DNA of 64,000 nucleotides from NCBI RefSeq assembly GCF_946886105.1, contig NZ_CAMPHV010000011.1, positions 62,001 to 126,000 on the forward strand, given 5' to 3'. Origin of the DNA: an uncultured Pseudomonas sp. (GTDB lineage Bacteria; Pseudomonadota; Gammaproteobacteria; Pseudomonadales; Pseudomonadaceae). The notes beneath the pieces are model-generated. The model made no database searches. It was given only the letters and a program-made list of their open reading frames with translations, and had not been told where the DNA came from. This document shows, in pieces, positions 1-12,052 of this stretch (the stretch's first letter is position 1; every line of letters starts with the position of its first letter). The position numbers and the translations under genes were made by a program.

Positions 1-2821
<2,821 letters not shown>

Positions 2822-2937
2822 TAAACAGTCCGTTTAATCGGGCAGGGGATGGATCGTGAAGGGAAAGTATACAACCCTTGAAAGGGCAATCGGTCCACTC
2901 GCATTGCGCGAATTGGTGTGCACCGAAACACTGATCG

Positions 2938-2984
2938 CTACTACGCTCGATTGCGAGCTGGCCCCGCGGAATCGAGCGTAGTAG
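2938..2984. terminator. Strong hairpin between dnaN and recF, without a T tract
   Basis: A perfect 15-bp inverted repeat (2938-2952 and 2970-2984) with a 17-nt loop sits just beyond the dnaN stop. Read on the minus strand it is not followed by a run of T, so it is not a textbook intrinsic terminator. It may attenuate transcription, be an mRNA processing or stability element, or a REP-like repeat. The remaining gap up to recF (2822-2937) shows no gene. Confidence 0.55.
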
Positions 2985-2991
2985 CTCAGGC

Positions 2992-4095
2992 TTACAGCCG
3001 CATCGGCATGACCACGTAGGCGGAGTCGTCGTTACCGGCTTCTTGCACGAGGGCGCTGCTATTGGCGTCCGAGAGAATCAAACGCACCTGTTCGGTGGTC
3101 ATCACGCCCAGCACATCCAGCAGGTAGCTGACGTTGAAACCGATCTCCAACGAACTGCCGTTGTAATCGACGACTATTTCTTCTTCCGCTTCTTCCTGCT
3201 CGGGGTTGTTGGCCTGGATTTTCAACAAACCGGATTCCAGCTGCAGACGAATGCCGCGGTATTTCTCGTTGGACAGAATCGCCGTGCGGCTGAAGGCTTC
3301 ACGCAGCCCCTGACGATCGGCGGTAACCAGCTTGTCGCCGCCGCGCGGCAGCACGCGTTCGTAATCCGGGAACTTGCCGTCGACCAGCTTCGAGGTGAAG
3401 GTGAACTCGCCGGTGGTCGCGCGGATATGGTGCTGACCGAGCACGATACTGACGCTGCCATCCTGTTCGGTGAGCAAGCGCGCCAGTTCGAGAATACCTT
3501 TGCGCGGCACAATGACCTGATGGCGCTCGACCTGCTCGACCGCCGCCTCCATGGAACACATCGCCAGACGATGGCCATCGGTTGCCACCGCGCGCAGCAG
3601 CCCGGTTTGCACCTCGAGCAACATACCGTTCAGGTAATAACGCACATCCTGCTGAGCCATGGCGAAGCTGGTGCGTTCGATCAAGCGACGCAACTTGCTT
3701 TGCACCAGGCTGAAGGTCAACGAACCCGGACCTTCTTCGACGGTCGGGAAATCATTCGCTGGCAGGGTGGAGAGGGTGAAGCGACTGCGGCCGGCTTTAA
3801 CCAGCAACTTCTGCTCGTCGATGCGGATATCGATCAAAGCATCCGCCGGCAAGCTTTTGCAGATATCCATCAGCTTGCGCGCCGGCACCGTGATTTCTCC
3901 CGGTTCTGCCGGTTCTTCAAGGTCGACACGGCCGACCAGTTCGACTTCGAGGTCGGTACCGGTCAGCGACAATTGCTGCCCCTCGACCACCAGCAATACG
4001 TTGGAGAGCACCGGCAAGGTCTGACGGCGTTCCACGACGCCGGCGACCAGTTGCAGGGGTTTCAACAGGGCTTCGCGTTGAATAGTGAAATGCAT
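2992..4095 (-). CDS. dnaN: DNA polymerase III beta sliding clamp
   Basis: DnaN forms the dimeric ring that tethers DNA polymerase III to DNA and recruits other clamp-binding proteins. The protein is 367 residues, the family length, starting MHFTIQREALLKPLQLVAGVVERRQTLPVL and ending in the conserved YVVMPMRL tail. The ATG at 4095 is 29 bases beyond the dnaA stop, so it is probably co-transcribed with dnaA. A strong hairpin follows the stop codon, which could lower read-through into recF and gyrB. Confidence 0.98.
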   Translation of the reverse strand: MHFTIQREALLKPLQLVAGVVERRQTLPVLSNVLLVVEGQQLSLTGTDLEVELVGRVDLEEPAEPGEITVPARKLMDICKSLPADALIDIRIDEQKLLVKAGRSRFTLSTLPANDFPTVEEGPGSLTFSLVQSKLRRLIERTSFAMAQQDVRYYLNGMLLEVQTGLLRAVATDGHRLAMCSMEAAVEQVERHQVIVPRKGILELARLLTEQDGSVSIVLGQHHIRATTGEFTFTSKLVDGKFPDYERVLPRGGDKLVTADRQGLREAFSRTAILSNEKYRGIRLQLESGLLKIQANNPEQEEAEEEIVVDYNGSSLEIGFNVSYLLDVLGVMTTEQVRLILSDANSSALVQEAGNDDSAYVVMPMRL

Positions 4096-4124
4096 GGTCT
4101 AGTCCCTTGCCTTGTGGAGTTGCG

Positions 4125-5600
4125 TTAGGTGGTCAGCGTACGCAGCAAATTCTTGTAATCCTCGCGGATGTCCGCGTCGGATTCCTTAAGTTCAGCAATC
4201 TTACGGCATGCATGCAATACCGTGGTGTGATCGCGGCCGCCGAAGGCGTCGCCGATCTCCGGCAGGCTGTGGTTGGTCAGCTCTTTCGACAGCGCCATAG
4301 CGACCTGTCGTGGCCGTGCCACCGAACGCGAACGACGTTTGGACAGCAGATCGGAAATCTTGATCTTGTAATACTCGGCGACGGTGCGCTGGATATTGTC
4401 GATGCTGACCAATTTATCCTGCAACGCCAATAGATCTTTTAACGATTCGCGAATCAACTCGATGGTGATATCGCGCCCCATAAAGTGCGAGTGAGCGATC
4501 ACCCGCTTCAGCGCGCCTTCGAGTTCGCGCACGTTGGAGCGGATGCGCTGGGCAATGAAGAAAGCGGCATCGTGGGGTAGGTCGACCTTGGCCTGGTCGG
4601 CCTTCTTCATCAGGATCGCCACCCGGGTTTCCAACTCGGGCGGTTCCACCGCCACCGTCAGGCCCCAACCGAAACGCGACTTGAGGCGTTCTTCCAGGCC
4701 TTCTATTTCCTTCGGATAGCGGTCGCTGGTGAGAATCACCTGCTGACCACCTTCGAGCAAGGCGTTGAAGGTGTGGAAAAACTCTTCCTGGGAACGTTCT
4801 TTTTTGGCGAAGAATTGGATGTCGTCGATCAACAACGCATCCACCGAGCGGTAGAAACGTTTGAATTCGTTGATCGCATTCAATTGCAGCGCCTTGACCA
4901 TGTCGGCGACGAAGCGCTCGGAATGCAGGTAAACGACCTTGGCGTTCGGATTCTTCTGCAGCAGGTGATTGCCCACCGCGTGCATCAAGTGGGTTTTACC
5001 CAAGCCCACACCGCCGTAGAGGAACAGCGGGTTGTAGCCGTGCTTCGGGTTATCGGCCACTTGCCAGGCGGCGGCGCGCGCCAACTGGTTGGATTTACCC
5101 TCGACGAAATTCTCGAAGGTGAAGGTTCTGTTCAGGTAACTGGTGTGCTTCAGGCCGCCTTCCACCTGTACCGAACGTTCGGTACGCGCGGGCGCTTGCT
5201 GCGCCGCCGCACCCGCCATGGAGTCGAAGCTCGAACGCGAAGGCTCGCTTTGCGTACTGGCTGCCGGCTGTGCTGCCGGAACCTGAGTTGGCGCCGACGG
5301 GTTCGGCAGCGGCTCCATAACCGGCGCACTGGCAGTCGCCCGCGGGGTACCGCTGCGCCTGCTGCCTATTAATAAGGAAAGCGCGGGCACCAAACCATTG
5401 GTGCGCTCGCCGAGCAATTCGAGCAAACGGCTGAGGTACTTTTCATTGACCCAGTCGAGCACGAAACGATTCGGTGCATAGACACGAAGCTCGTCGCCTT
5501 CGGCTTCGACCTGCAGTGGACGAATCCAGGTGTTGAATTGCTGGGCAGGCAGTTCATCGCGTAGCAGTTCTACGCACTGCTGCCAAAGTTCCACAGACAC
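4125..5600 (-). CDS. dnaA: Chromosomal replication initiator DnaA
   Basis: DnaA is the AAA+ initiator that binds DnaA boxes and melts oriC. The 491-residue protein has domain I ([16 protein letters not shown]), a variable Ala/Pro/Ser-rich domain II at about 85-140, then AAA+ domain III with Walker [10 protein letters not shown] and Walker [10 protein letters not shown]. Domain IV carries the box-binding signature [15 protein letters not shown]. Translation starts at GTG 5600 (GTG TCT GTG GAA), as is usual in Pseudomonas. The upstream region on the minus strand is oriC, and a DnaA box overlaps the likely -35, which suggests autoregulation. Confidence 0.98.
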   Translation of the reverse strand: MSVELWQQCVELLRDELPAQQFNTWIRPLQVEAEGDELRVYAPNRFVLDWVNEKYLSRLLELLGERTNGLVPALSLLIGSRRSGTPRATASAPVMEPLPNPSAPTQVPAAQPAASTQSEPSRSSFDSMAGAAAQQAPARTERSVQVEGGLKHTSYLNRTFTFENFVEGKSNQLARAAAWQVADNPKHGYNPLFLYGGVGLGKTHLMHAVGNHLLQKNPNAKVVYLHSERFVADMVKALQLNAINEFKRFYRSVDALLIDDIQFFAKKERSQEEFFHTFNALLEGGQQVILTSDRYPKEIEGLEERLKSRFGWGLTVAVEPPELETRVAILMKKADQAKVDLPHDAAFFIAQRIRSNVRELEGALKRVIAHSHFMGRDITIELIRESLKDLLALQDKLVSIDNIQRTVAEYYKIKISDLLSKRRSRSVARPRQVAMALSKELTNHSLPEIGDAFGGRDHTTVLHACRKIAELKESDADIREDYKNLLRTLTT

Positions 5601-6041
5601 GGACGGATATCCCCTAAATTCGGAAGGCGGCGAGGCAAAAAACAGTCGCCATTGTAGCCTTCGAAGCCTGAGTTATCCACACGAAAACTGCCTAGTTAGC
5701 ACGCTAAATCAAGGCGTTATTGGTTATTCAGGGATAGAGGAAAGCTTCGCGAAAGTCTGTGGATAACTACCTCTGAGGGCATGGGATAAGCCTAGGCATA
5801 ACCCAGTGGAAAAACGCCTTGTGGGTAAAAGCTCTTTTCGCCCCCAGCTTATCCGCTGCCCCCACACACCCACAACACCGCTTTCTGACAGACTTACTCT
5901 GCGCCGAAAGGCTCGGCTGGCTTGGCCTTGAGTCACTTATCCACAGATAGGGTCGCTGCTAAGTATTACTAGCATTACAAAACATCTTTAAATATCTCTT
6001 CTTTATATTTCTTATCTTCTGACTAAGTCGCTGGTTGGAAA
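5601..6041. other. oriC: Chromosomal replication origin oriC (dnaA-rpmH type)
   Basis: The gap between the divergent dnaA and rpmH genes is the standard Pseudomonas origin. Perfect DnaA boxes TTATCCACA occur at 5673-5681 (+), 5758-5766 (-) and 5937-5945 (+). Weaker matches are at 5820-5828 (TGTGGGTAA) and 5849-5857 (TTATCCGCT). An AT-rich stretch at about 5959-6020, rich in TTTA, ATAT and TATT runs, lies directly next to the rightmost box and is the likely unwinding element. Box positions and base composition are seen directly; function is inferred from location and known homologous origins. Confidence 0.93.
5651..5679 (-). promoter_or_regulatory. Likely dnaA promoter overlapping a DnaA box
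   Basis: On the minus strand TACAAT (5656-5651) is preceded by a 17-bp spacer and TGGATA (5679-5674), 4 of 6 matches to the -35 consensus. The -35 lies within the DnaA box at 5673-5681, so DnaA binding would block RNA polymerase. The predicted leader to the GTG start is about 45 nt. Confidence 0.5.
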
Positions 6042-6070
6042 TTGACCTGACCCTCGGCTTTCTCTACAAT
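6042..6070 (+). promoter_or_regulatory. Sigma-70 promoter of rpmH-rnpA
   Basis: TTGACC (6042-6047), a 17-bp spacer and TACAAT (6065-6070) make a near-consensus promoter about 60 bp before rpmH. This fits the high expression expected for a ribosomal protein gene. It lies at the right end of oriC, next to the AT-rich region. Confidence 0.85.
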
Positions 6071-6130
6071 CGCCGGTCTCTTAAAACGGGGGCCATTCCG
6101 GCCCGTACTCGACCACCCAGGTACCGCACC

Positions 6131-6265
6131 ATGAAACGTACTTTCCAACCCAGCACTATCAAACGCGCTCGCACCCACGGTTTCCGTGCTCGCATGGCCA
6201 CCAAGAACGGCCGTGCTGTCCTGTCGCGTCGTCGCGCCAAGGGCCGTAAGCGTCTCGCCGTTTAA
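6131..6265 (+). CDS. rpmH: 50S ribosomal protein L34
   Basis: A 44-residue, very basic protein, [18 protein letters not shown] and onward to [12 protein letters not shown], which is the invariant bacterial L34 sequence. L34 is a small rRNA-binding protein of the large subunit. The ATG at 6131 is chosen because the protein then matches the universal L34 N-terminus; the in-frame upstream extension is non-coding and contains the promoter. rnpA follows after 11 bases, forming the classical rpmH-rnpA-yidD-yidC operon. Confidence 0.97.
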
Positions 6266-6276
6266 ATTTCGGCCTT

Positions 6277-6681
6277 GTGGTGAGTCGAGACTTCAGCCGG
6301 GAAAAGCGTCTGCTAACTCCCCGGCAATTCAAGGCAGTCTTCGACTCCCCCAGCGGCAAAGCGCCGGGCAAAAATGTCCTGCTGCTGGCACGTGATAACG
6401 ACCTCGATCATCCCCGCTTGGGCCTGGTGATCGGAAAAAAGAGCGTCAAGCTCTCCGTTGAACGTAACCGTCTGAAACGCCAAATCCGCGAATCGTTCCG
6501 CTTGAATCAAGACAACTTGGTCGGCTGGGACATCGTGGTGGTTGCGCGTAAGGGGTTGGGCGATCTGGAAAACGCCGAAGTCGCACGACAGTTCGGCAAA
6601 CTCTGGAAACGCCTGGCTCGCAGCAAACCCAGCCCGCAGCCTGAAACCCAGGCAGGGGTAAGCGATAGTCCCCATGCGTAA
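6277..6681 (+). CDS. rnpA: Ribonuclease P protein component
   Basis: RnpA is the protein cofactor of RNase P, which trims the 5' leader of pre-tRNA. It is 134 residues with the start GTG GTG AGT ([18 protein letters not shown]) and the family RNR motif in [15 protein letters not shown] at about residues 61-75. The C-terminal tail after residue 115 is low-complexity. The first GTG (6277) gives the MVSRDF start seen in Pseudomonas homologues; the second GTG at 6280 is possible. The last 8 bases overlap yidD. Confidence 0.96.
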   Translation: MVSRDFSREKRLLTPRQFKAVFDSPSGKAPGKNVLLLARDNDLDHPRLGLVIGKKSVKLSVERNRLKRQIRESFRLNQDNLVGWDIVVVARKGLGDLENAEVARQFGKLWKRLARSKPSPQPETQAGVSDSPHA

Positions 6682-6919
6682 ACTGGCTTTAGCTCCAATC
6701 CAGTTCTACCGCTATGCCATCAGCCCACTGATGGCCAGCCACTGTCGCTTTTATCCAAGCTGTTCTTGCTACGCGCTCGAGGCCATCGAACACCATGGCG
6801 TCGTGCGTGGTGGCTGGCTGACCTTGCGTCGGCTCGGCCGCTGTCACCCGTGGAATCCCGGTGGCTACGACCCGGTTCCCCCCGCGAAAACCTCCTGTTC
6901 CTCTTCGATGGCCGAATAA
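6674..6919 (+). CDS. yidD: Membrane protein insertion efficiency factor YidD
   Basis: YidD is a small protein thought to assist YidC-dependent insertion of inner membrane proteins. The 81 residues include the family core [35 protein letters not shown], with three Cys in CRFYPSCSC, then [17 protein letters not shown]. It starts inside the end of rnpA and ends 2 bases before yidC. Translational coupling along rnpA-yidD-yidC is therefore likely. Confidence 0.95.
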   Translation: MRKLALAPIQFYRYAISPLMASHCRFYPSCSCYALEAIEHHGVVRGGWLTLRRLGRCHPWNPGGYDPVPPAKTSCSSSMAE

Positions 6920-6921
6920 TC

Positions 6922-8670
6922 ATGGATATTCAACGCTCGATCCTGATCGTCGCCCTGGCAATCGTGTCCTATATGATGGTTCTTCAGTGGAACCAGGATT
7001 ACGGTCAAGCTGCCCTGCCGACTCAAACTGCTACAGCCAGCAGCAGCGTTCCGGGTCTGCCGGAAACCTCGGCCGCTGCCGCTACTTCCAGTAGTGACGA
7101 TATTCCGACTGCCACCAGCGCGGTCGAGCCAAGCGCGATCAGTGCGGCGCCCGCGGCCAGCAGCGACGAACTGATTCGAGTGAAAACCGACGTCCTGGAT
7201 CTGGCCATCGATCCGCGCGGCGGCGATGTGGTTCAACTGAAACTCCCTCAGTACCCACGCCGTCAAGATCGTCCGGATGTGCCCTTCCAGCTGTTCGATA
7301 ACGGCGGCGAGCGGGTTTATCTGGCACAGAGTGGGCTGATCGGCAGCAACGCACCGGACAAGTCGACCGGCCGCGCGCTCTGGAGCAGCGAGCAGCGCAG
7401 CTACGAACTGGCTGAAGGTCAGGACCAGCTGCAGGTCGACCTCAAGCTCAGCGAAAACGGCGTCAACTACATCAAGCGTTTCACCTTCAAGCGCGGTCTG
7501 AACCCGGAGTGCTCGGCCAAACAGCAGGAGCTGAAAAAGCCCGGCTGCGTCGACCCGGCGTCCTATCAGGTCGAGGTCAGCTACCTGATCGACAACCAGA
7601 GCCAGCAAGCCTGGAGCGGCAACATGTTCGCCCAGCTCAAGCGCGATGCCAGCGACGATCCCTCTTCGACCACTGCCACCGGCACCGCGACTTATCTCGG
7701 CGGCGCGCTGTGGACAGCCGAAGAGCCGTACAAGAAGGTGTCGATGAAAGACATCGACAAGCAGCCCTTCAAAGACACCATACAAGGCGGCTGGGTCGCC
7801 TGGCTGCAGCACTATTTCGTCACCGCCTGGATTCCTGAAAAGGACACCACCAATCTGGTGCAGACCCGTAAAGACAGCCAGGGCAATTACATTGTCGGCT
7901 TCACCGGGCCGACCCTGCAGGTGGCCCCTGGCGAACAGGCGCAAACCAGCGCGACCCTGTATGCCGGTCCCAAGCTGCAAGGCCACTTGAAGACGCTGTC
8001 GCCCGGCCTCGAGCTGACGGTCGACTACGGCATTCTGTGGTTCCTCGCCCAACCGATCTTCTGGTTGCTGGAGCATATCCACAGCCTGCTGGGTAACTGG
8101 GGCTGGTCGATCATCGTCCTGACCCTGATCATCAAGCTGATCTTCTTCCCGCTGTCCGCCGCCAGCTACAAATCCATGGCGCGCATGCGTGCCGTGGCGC
8201 CGAAGTTGGCCGCCTTGAAAGAGCAATTCGGCGACGATCGCCAGAAGATGTCTCAGGCGATGATGGAGCTGTACAAGAAGGAAAAGATCAACCCGCTGGG
8301 CGGCTGCTTGCCGATCCTGGTGCAGATGCCGGTATTCCTCGCGCTCTATTGGACCTTGCTGGAAAGCGTTGAAATGCGCCAAGCGCCCTGGTTGCTGTGG
8401 ATAACCGACCTGTCGATCAAGGATCCGTTCTTTATCCTGCCGATCATCATGGGCGCCACCATGTTCATCCAGCAGCAGCTCAACCCGACGCCGCCGGACC
8501 CGATGCAAGCCAAGGTCTTGAAGATGATGCCGATCATTTTCACCTTCTTCTTTCTCTGGTTCCCCGCCGGTCTGGTGCTGTACTGGGTGGTCAACAACGT
8601 CTTGTCCATCGCTCAGCAGTGGTACATTACCCGCAAGATCGAAGCAGCGACCAAGGCGGCAGCCGCCTGA
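6922..8670 (+). CDS. yidC: Membrane protein insertase YidC (Oxa1 family)
   Basis: YidC inserts and folds inner-membrane proteins, alone or with SecYEG; ATP synthase subunit c, encoded further on, is a classic substrate. The 582 residues match the gammaproteobacterial long form. An N-terminal membrane anchor (QRSILIVALAIVSYMMVL) is followed by an Ala/Ser-rich linker and a periplasmic beta-domain at about 60-340. The conserved 60KD_IMP core follows (YGILWFLAQPIFWLLEHIHS, then NWGWSIIVLTLIIKLIFFPL, ending in KMMPIIFTFFFLWFPAGLVLYW). The ATG at 6922 (MDIQRS) is the Pseudomonas start. A perfect DnaA box (8396-8404, minus) is embedded in the coding sequence. Confidence 0.97.
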   Translation: MDIQRSILIVALAIVSYMMVLQWNQDYGQAALPTQTATASSSVPGLPETSAAAATSSSDDIPTATSAVEPSAISAAPAASSDELIRVKTDVLDLAIDPRGGDVVQLKLPQYPRRQDRPDVPFQLFDNGGERVYLAQSGLIGSNAPDKSTGRALWSSEQRSYELAEGQDQLQVDLKLSENGVNYIKRFTFKRGLNPECSAKQQELKKPGCVDPASYQVEVSYLIDNQSQQAWSGNMFAQLKRDASDDPSSTTATGTATYLGGALWTAEEPYKKVSMKDIDKQPFKDTIQGGWVAWLQHYFVTAWIPEKDTTNLVQTRKDSQGNYIVGFTGPTLQVAPGEQAQTSATLYAGPKLQGHLKTLSPGLELTVDYGILWFLAQPIFWLLEHIHSLLGNWGWSIIVLTLIIKLIFFPLSAASYKSMARMRAVAPKLAALKEQFGDDRQKMSQAMMELYKKEKINPLGGCLPILVQMPVFLALYWTLLESVEMRQAPWLLWITDLSIKDPFFILPIIMGATMFIQQQLNPTPPDPMQAKVLKMMPIIFTFFFLWFPAGLVLYWVVNNVLSIAQQWYITRKIEAATKAAAA

Positions 8671-8695
8671 TCCCGAGTTGCTTATAAGCTGTACT

Positions 8696-8721
8696 AAAAC
8701 GCCCCTGCCCAGGGGCGTTTT
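8696..8721 (+). terminator. Intrinsic terminator after yidC
   Basis: A perfect 11-bp stem (AAAACGCCCCT and AGGGGCGTTTT) with a 4-nt GCCC loop; the 3' arm ends in T4. It closes the rpmH-yidC operon 25 bases after the stop and just before mnmE. Because A4 and T4 flank the stem it could also work in the other direction. Confidence 0.9.
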
Positions 8722-8745
8722 GCTATGGCGTATTTGGAGGCCCGC

Positions 8746-10113
8746 ATGTCAACAGTTCGTGAAACCATCGCTGCCGTCGCCTCCGCCCAAGGCCGTGGCG
8801 GCGTCGGCATCGTGCGCGTCTCCGGCCCTCTGGCGGCGAACCTGGCGTCGGCGATCTGCCAACGTCAGTTGAAACCGCGCTATGCCCATTACGGGCCGTT
8901 CTTCGCCGATGCCGAACAGGTGCTGGATGAAGGACTCGCCCTGTACTTTCCCGGGCCCAACTCCTTCACCGGCGAGGATGTGCTGGAACTGCAAGGCCAT
9001 GGCGGCCCGGTGGTTTTGGATCTGCTGCTGCGCCGTTGCCTGCAATTGGGCGCGCGCTTGGCGCACCCCGGGGAATTCAGCGAGCGTGCTTTTCTCAACG
9101 ACAAACTCGACCTGGCGCAGGCCGAGGCGATCGCCGACCTCATCGAAGCCAGTTCTGAACAAGCCGCGCGCAATGCCTTGCGCTCGTTGCAGGGCGAATT
9201 CTCGCGGCGTGTGCATGGTTTGACCGAACGCCTGATCGGCCTGCGCATCTACGTCGAAGCCGCCATCGATTTCCCCGAAGAGGAAATCGACTTTCTCGCC
9301 GATGGCCACGTATTGAATCTGCTCGACGGCGTTCGCGCCGATTTGGCCGGCGTGCTGCGCGAGGCCGGCCAGGGCGCCTTGCTGCGCGACGGTATGACCG
9401 TGGTGATCGCCGGCCGACCGAACGCCGGCAAATCCAGCCTGCTGAACGCCCTGGCCGGGCGCGAGGCCGCGATCGTCACCGAAATCGCCGGCACCACCCG
9501 CGACGTACTGCGCGAACATATCCACATCGACGGCATGCCCTTGCATGTGGTGGACACCGCCGGTTTGCGCGACACCGAAGACCAGGTCGAACGTATCGGC
9601 GTCGAACGCGCGCTCAAGGCAATTGGCGAGGCCGACCGGATTCTGCTGGTGGTGGACGCCACGGCACCCGAAGCCGACGATCCCTTTGCGCTGTGGCCGG
9701 AATTTCTCGACCAGCGCCCTGATCCGGCCAAAGTCACCTTGATTCGCAACAAGGCCGATTTGTCTGGTGAATCGGTGGTGCTGGAAGTCTGCAATGACGG
9801 CCACGTCACCATCAGCCTCTCGGCCAAATCCAGCGACGGTCTGGAACTGCTGCGCGAACACCTGAAAGCCTGCATGGGCTACGAACAAACCGCCGAGAGC
9901 AGTTTCAGCGCCCGCCGCCGTCACCTGGAAGCGCTGCGTCAGGCCGCCACGCACCTGGAACACGGCCACGCTCAACTGACCCTGGCCGGCGCCGGCGAAC
10001 TGCTCGCAGAAGACCTGCGCATGGCGCAACAGGCGCTTGGCGAAATCACCGGGGCGTTCAGCTCCGACGACTTATTGGGACGGATTTTCTCCAGCTTCTG
10101 TATCGGCAAGTAA
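8746..10113 (+). CDS. mnmE: tRNA uridine-5-carboxymethylaminomethyl(34) GTPase MnmE
   Basis: MnmE (TrmE) is a GTPase that, with MnmG, installs the carboxymethylaminomethyl group on wobble U34 of certain tRNAs. The 455 residues show the N-terminal tetrahydrofolate-binding domain ([21 protein letters not shown]) and a G domain with G1 [10 protein letters not shown]2 GTTRD, G3 DTAGL and G4 NKAD. The C-terminus is the catalytic FCIGK motif. The ATG at 8746, with GGAGG 8 bases upstream, is preferred over the in-frame ATG at 8725. Its partner mnmG lies 1.9 kb downstream. Confidence 0.97.
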   Translation: MSTVRETIAAVASAQGRGGVGIVRVSGPLAANLASAICQRQLKPRYAHYGPFFADAEQVLDEGLALYFPGPNSFTGEDVLELQGHGGPVVLDLLLRRCLQLGARLAHPGEFSERAFLNDKLDLAQAEAIADLIEASSEQAARNALRSLQGEFSRRVHGLTERLIGLRIYVEAAIDFPEEEIDFLADGHVLNLLDGVRADLAGVLREAGQGALLRDGMTVVIAGRPNAGKSSLLNALAGREAAIVTEIAGTTRDVLREHIHIDGMPLHVVDTAGLRDTEDQVERIGVERALKAIGEADRILLVVDATAPEADDPFALWPEFLDQRPDPAKVTLIRNKADLSGESVVLEVCNDGHVTISLSAKSSDGLELLREHLKACMGYEQTAESSFSARRRHLEALRQAATHLEHGHAQLTLAGAGELLAEDLRMAQQALGEITGAFSSDDLLGRIFSSFCIGK

Positions 10114-10130
10114 CCAAGGAGCGGTTCTAC

Positions 10131-11519
10131 TTGAAACTCATACCACTGGTGGCCGGCGCTACCTTGCTGGTTCTTAACGGCACCAAGGTCGCCGCGGGAA
10201 TGGATTGCCAGCTCGCCTCTACCGCGAGCGAGCTGGCTGTTTGCGCCAACCCCAGCCTATGTCGGCTCGATGAGCGTATGGGCGCGCTCTATACCAGCCT
10301 GAGAAAAAGTTATCCACAGACGTTGCCGGGGTTACAGCGGGTACAGCGCGCCTGGTTAAAACAACGGGACCGCTGTGGCGACGAACCAGAGTGCCTGAGA
10401 TCGCAATACTCCGAGCGGCTGGCTGCGCTACATACGCAGCTGCGCGATCACCTTGTCCAGCAACCGGACGATATCGATCGGCTGGCACTTGAGGATTTAC
10501 GCAAGGCCGTGGAAAAAGCCGGCCAGGCCAATGCCGAATTTCCCTTGGAATCGGTATTGGAAAGTCTGCAGATCAAATCGGCGACGACCCGCTTTCAGAA
10601 CGTCAGCGACGACCCGGAATCTTTCGCATCGGCTACTTTCCCCAGGCTCCGGCCAGACGGCGTCAGCCCGGATGAATGGCGCGCACTGCAGAAATCCAAT
10701 ATCGATTTTGGCGGCGAAAGCGGGAATGCCAGTTATACGCTGATCGATCTGGACGGAGACGGCCTGCGCGATTTGGTGATCGATACCTATGCCGGCGGAA
10801 CGGGGCTGTTTTCCTACATCCGCACACTGGGTCGTAGCGCGGACCGTTTTGTCGGGGCGATGGAGTTCGATGAGCCCAGCGGCGACGATGAGTTTTCCAG
10901 TTACCTGTATTCGCTCAACGGACGCGGCGCCAATCAGGAGGGTTACTGGATAGCATTACGTGGGCGCGTCTATGCCGCCTATCGTGTCGGCTCCTACGCC
11001 ATCGACCGCCTTTACCTGCTGCCACCGTTGGCACCCGCCGGGCAGGTACCGACCCTGACCCTGAATTATCGCTACCACCTATCAATCCCCAAGGTTCAAG
11101 CCGACTCTGGCGATACCGCAAAAGCCGAATTGAGCGAAGACGAGCTTGCTGAGTTATCCCAAGCCCTGAGTCTGGCCGATACCTCTGGTGCCAATACGAC
11201 AGGCGTCATGGACACGCCCATATGCCCGATTCCCCCCGGGCTGAGTGATGACCTGAAAAGCGAGTATTACGGCTTCGGGCCAGGGCACTACAGCTATGAG
11301 ATCGTTGCCGATATGCCTGTCATGCTCGACGGCCACTGTCATATCGGCAGGCTCGCCAACTGGTTCGGCAGCTATGCGCCCAAGCATGGCTTGCACGCAC
11401 AGCTATGGATAAGACTACCGGGTTCGAGTGAGGCGCGTGATTACCAGGTCCATGGCCTGCGCGAGCTCGTTGGAGCCACAACCTCAATGGTCGAAGTCGA
11501 AGGCGACAACGGCCTCTAA
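10131..11519 (+). CDS. Exported protein with LprI-like (DUF1311) N-terminal domain, function unknown
   Basis: A 462-residue protein with TTG start 10131 (AAGGAG lies about 10 bases upstream) and an N-terminal signal-like segment, LIPLVAGATLLVLNGTKVAAG. Residues about 25-105 have the Cys-rich LprI/DUF1311 pattern: MDCQLASTASELAVCANPSLCRLDERM, then a Y..L.. helix and the RDRCGDEPECL pair. LprI-type domains are associated with lysozyme inhibition in some species. The rest is unassigned but includes an acidic DLDGDGLRDLVID stretch resembling FG-GAP or dockerin-like calcium loops at about 205-217. It begins 17 bases after mnmE, so co-transcription is possible. A perfect DnaA box sits at 10310-10318. 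Function is not known to me. Confidence 0.75.
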   Translation: MKLIPLVAGATLLVLNGTKVAAGMDCQLASTASELAVCANPSLCRLDERMGALYTSLRKSYPQTLPGLQRVQRAWLKQRDRCGDEPECLRSQYSERLAALHTQLRDHLVQQPDDIDRLALEDLRKAVEKAGQANAEFPLESVLESLQIKSATTRFQNVSDDPESFASATFPRLRPDGVSPDEWRALQKSNIDFGGESGNASYTLIDLDGDGLRDLVIDTYAGGTGLFSYIRTLGRSADRFVGAMEFDEPSGDDEFSSYLYSLNGRGANQEGYWIALRGRVYAAYRVGSYAIDRLYLLPPLAPAGQVPTLTLNYRYHLSIPKVQADSGDTAKAELSEDELAELSQALSLADTSGANTTGVMDTPICPIPPGLSDDLKSEYYGFGPGHYSYEIVADMPVMLDGHCHIGRLANWFGSYAPKHGLHAQLWIRLPGSSEARDYQVHGLRELVGATTSMVEVEGDNGL

Positions 11520-12052
11520 CCCCCGCATAACATCCAACGCCCCATTTAGTCCTCCCAGGCAACCCTGCCTAGGGCGAGGGGTCGTGTCCGCAATTTGTTC
11601 ACCCTTGATCGCCGACGCTCGGTGCGTCATGGCTGGCTTAAAGGCTGTGGAAAACCCAGCCTGAGCCCTGCCCATAACTCGGTGATAAAACGGAGGATAA
11701 CCACGCCTGTGGATAACCGTAACTTTCATCCACAGGTTGCGTACGGCAACTGAACAGGCAGGCGTCAGGATCAGCACAACCTTTTGAATCGCTACAGCCT
11801 CCGTAGCCATTGGTCTGCAGCAATCTATCCACAGAAAAGCCATGTATAAGTAATAAACATAAAAACAAGGCTTTATATAAATTCATTCTTTTTATTCTTT
11901 ATTAACCGACTCCCATTCATAAGCCGCCGAGCCAGTTGGCTATTTTTTGTGCAAAAGGCTTCTTTCACACCGGCTAAATCCCTATACTTGCCGCCTTTCC
12001 AGCTTTTCAAAGCCAAAAGCCCTCCAAATTCTCAACAGGCACGAGGTGCGTG
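11520..12052. other. Gene-free origin-like region upstream of mnmG
   Basis: No credible gene lies in this 533-bp stretch. It holds a perfect DnaA box at 11708-11716 (minus) and a TTTTCCACA box at 11646-11654 (minus, fits TTWTNCACA). Two one-mismatch boxes are at 11726-11734 and 11825-11833 (plus). A strongly AT-rich tract, about 11840-11905, follows immediately, with runs such as TAATAAACATAAAAA and TTTTTATTCTTTATTAA. This order, boxes then AT-rich tract then plus-strand gene, mirrors oriC. E. coli places oriC beside the mnmG (gidA) gene. I recall, without being able to check, reports of a second origin-like segment in Pseudomonas. A possible mnmG promoter is annotated separately. Confidence 0.6.
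11983..11988 (+). promoter_or_regulatory. Possible -10 element of mnmG
   Basis: TATACT lies 65 bases before the mnmG start. The hexamer 17 bases further upstream is TTCTTT, a weak -35, so this call rests mainly on the -10 and the position. Confidence 0.4.

Noticed and set aside
6865..8508. 547-codon open frame antisense to yidC
   Set aside because: YidC on the plus strand has all family features; the antisense frame has low-complexity composition and no motif.
8081..9530. Further DnaA-like boxes (ATATCCACA)
   Set aside because: They differ from consensus at the first position and lie in coding sequence; only perfect matches were counted outside the two origin-like regions.
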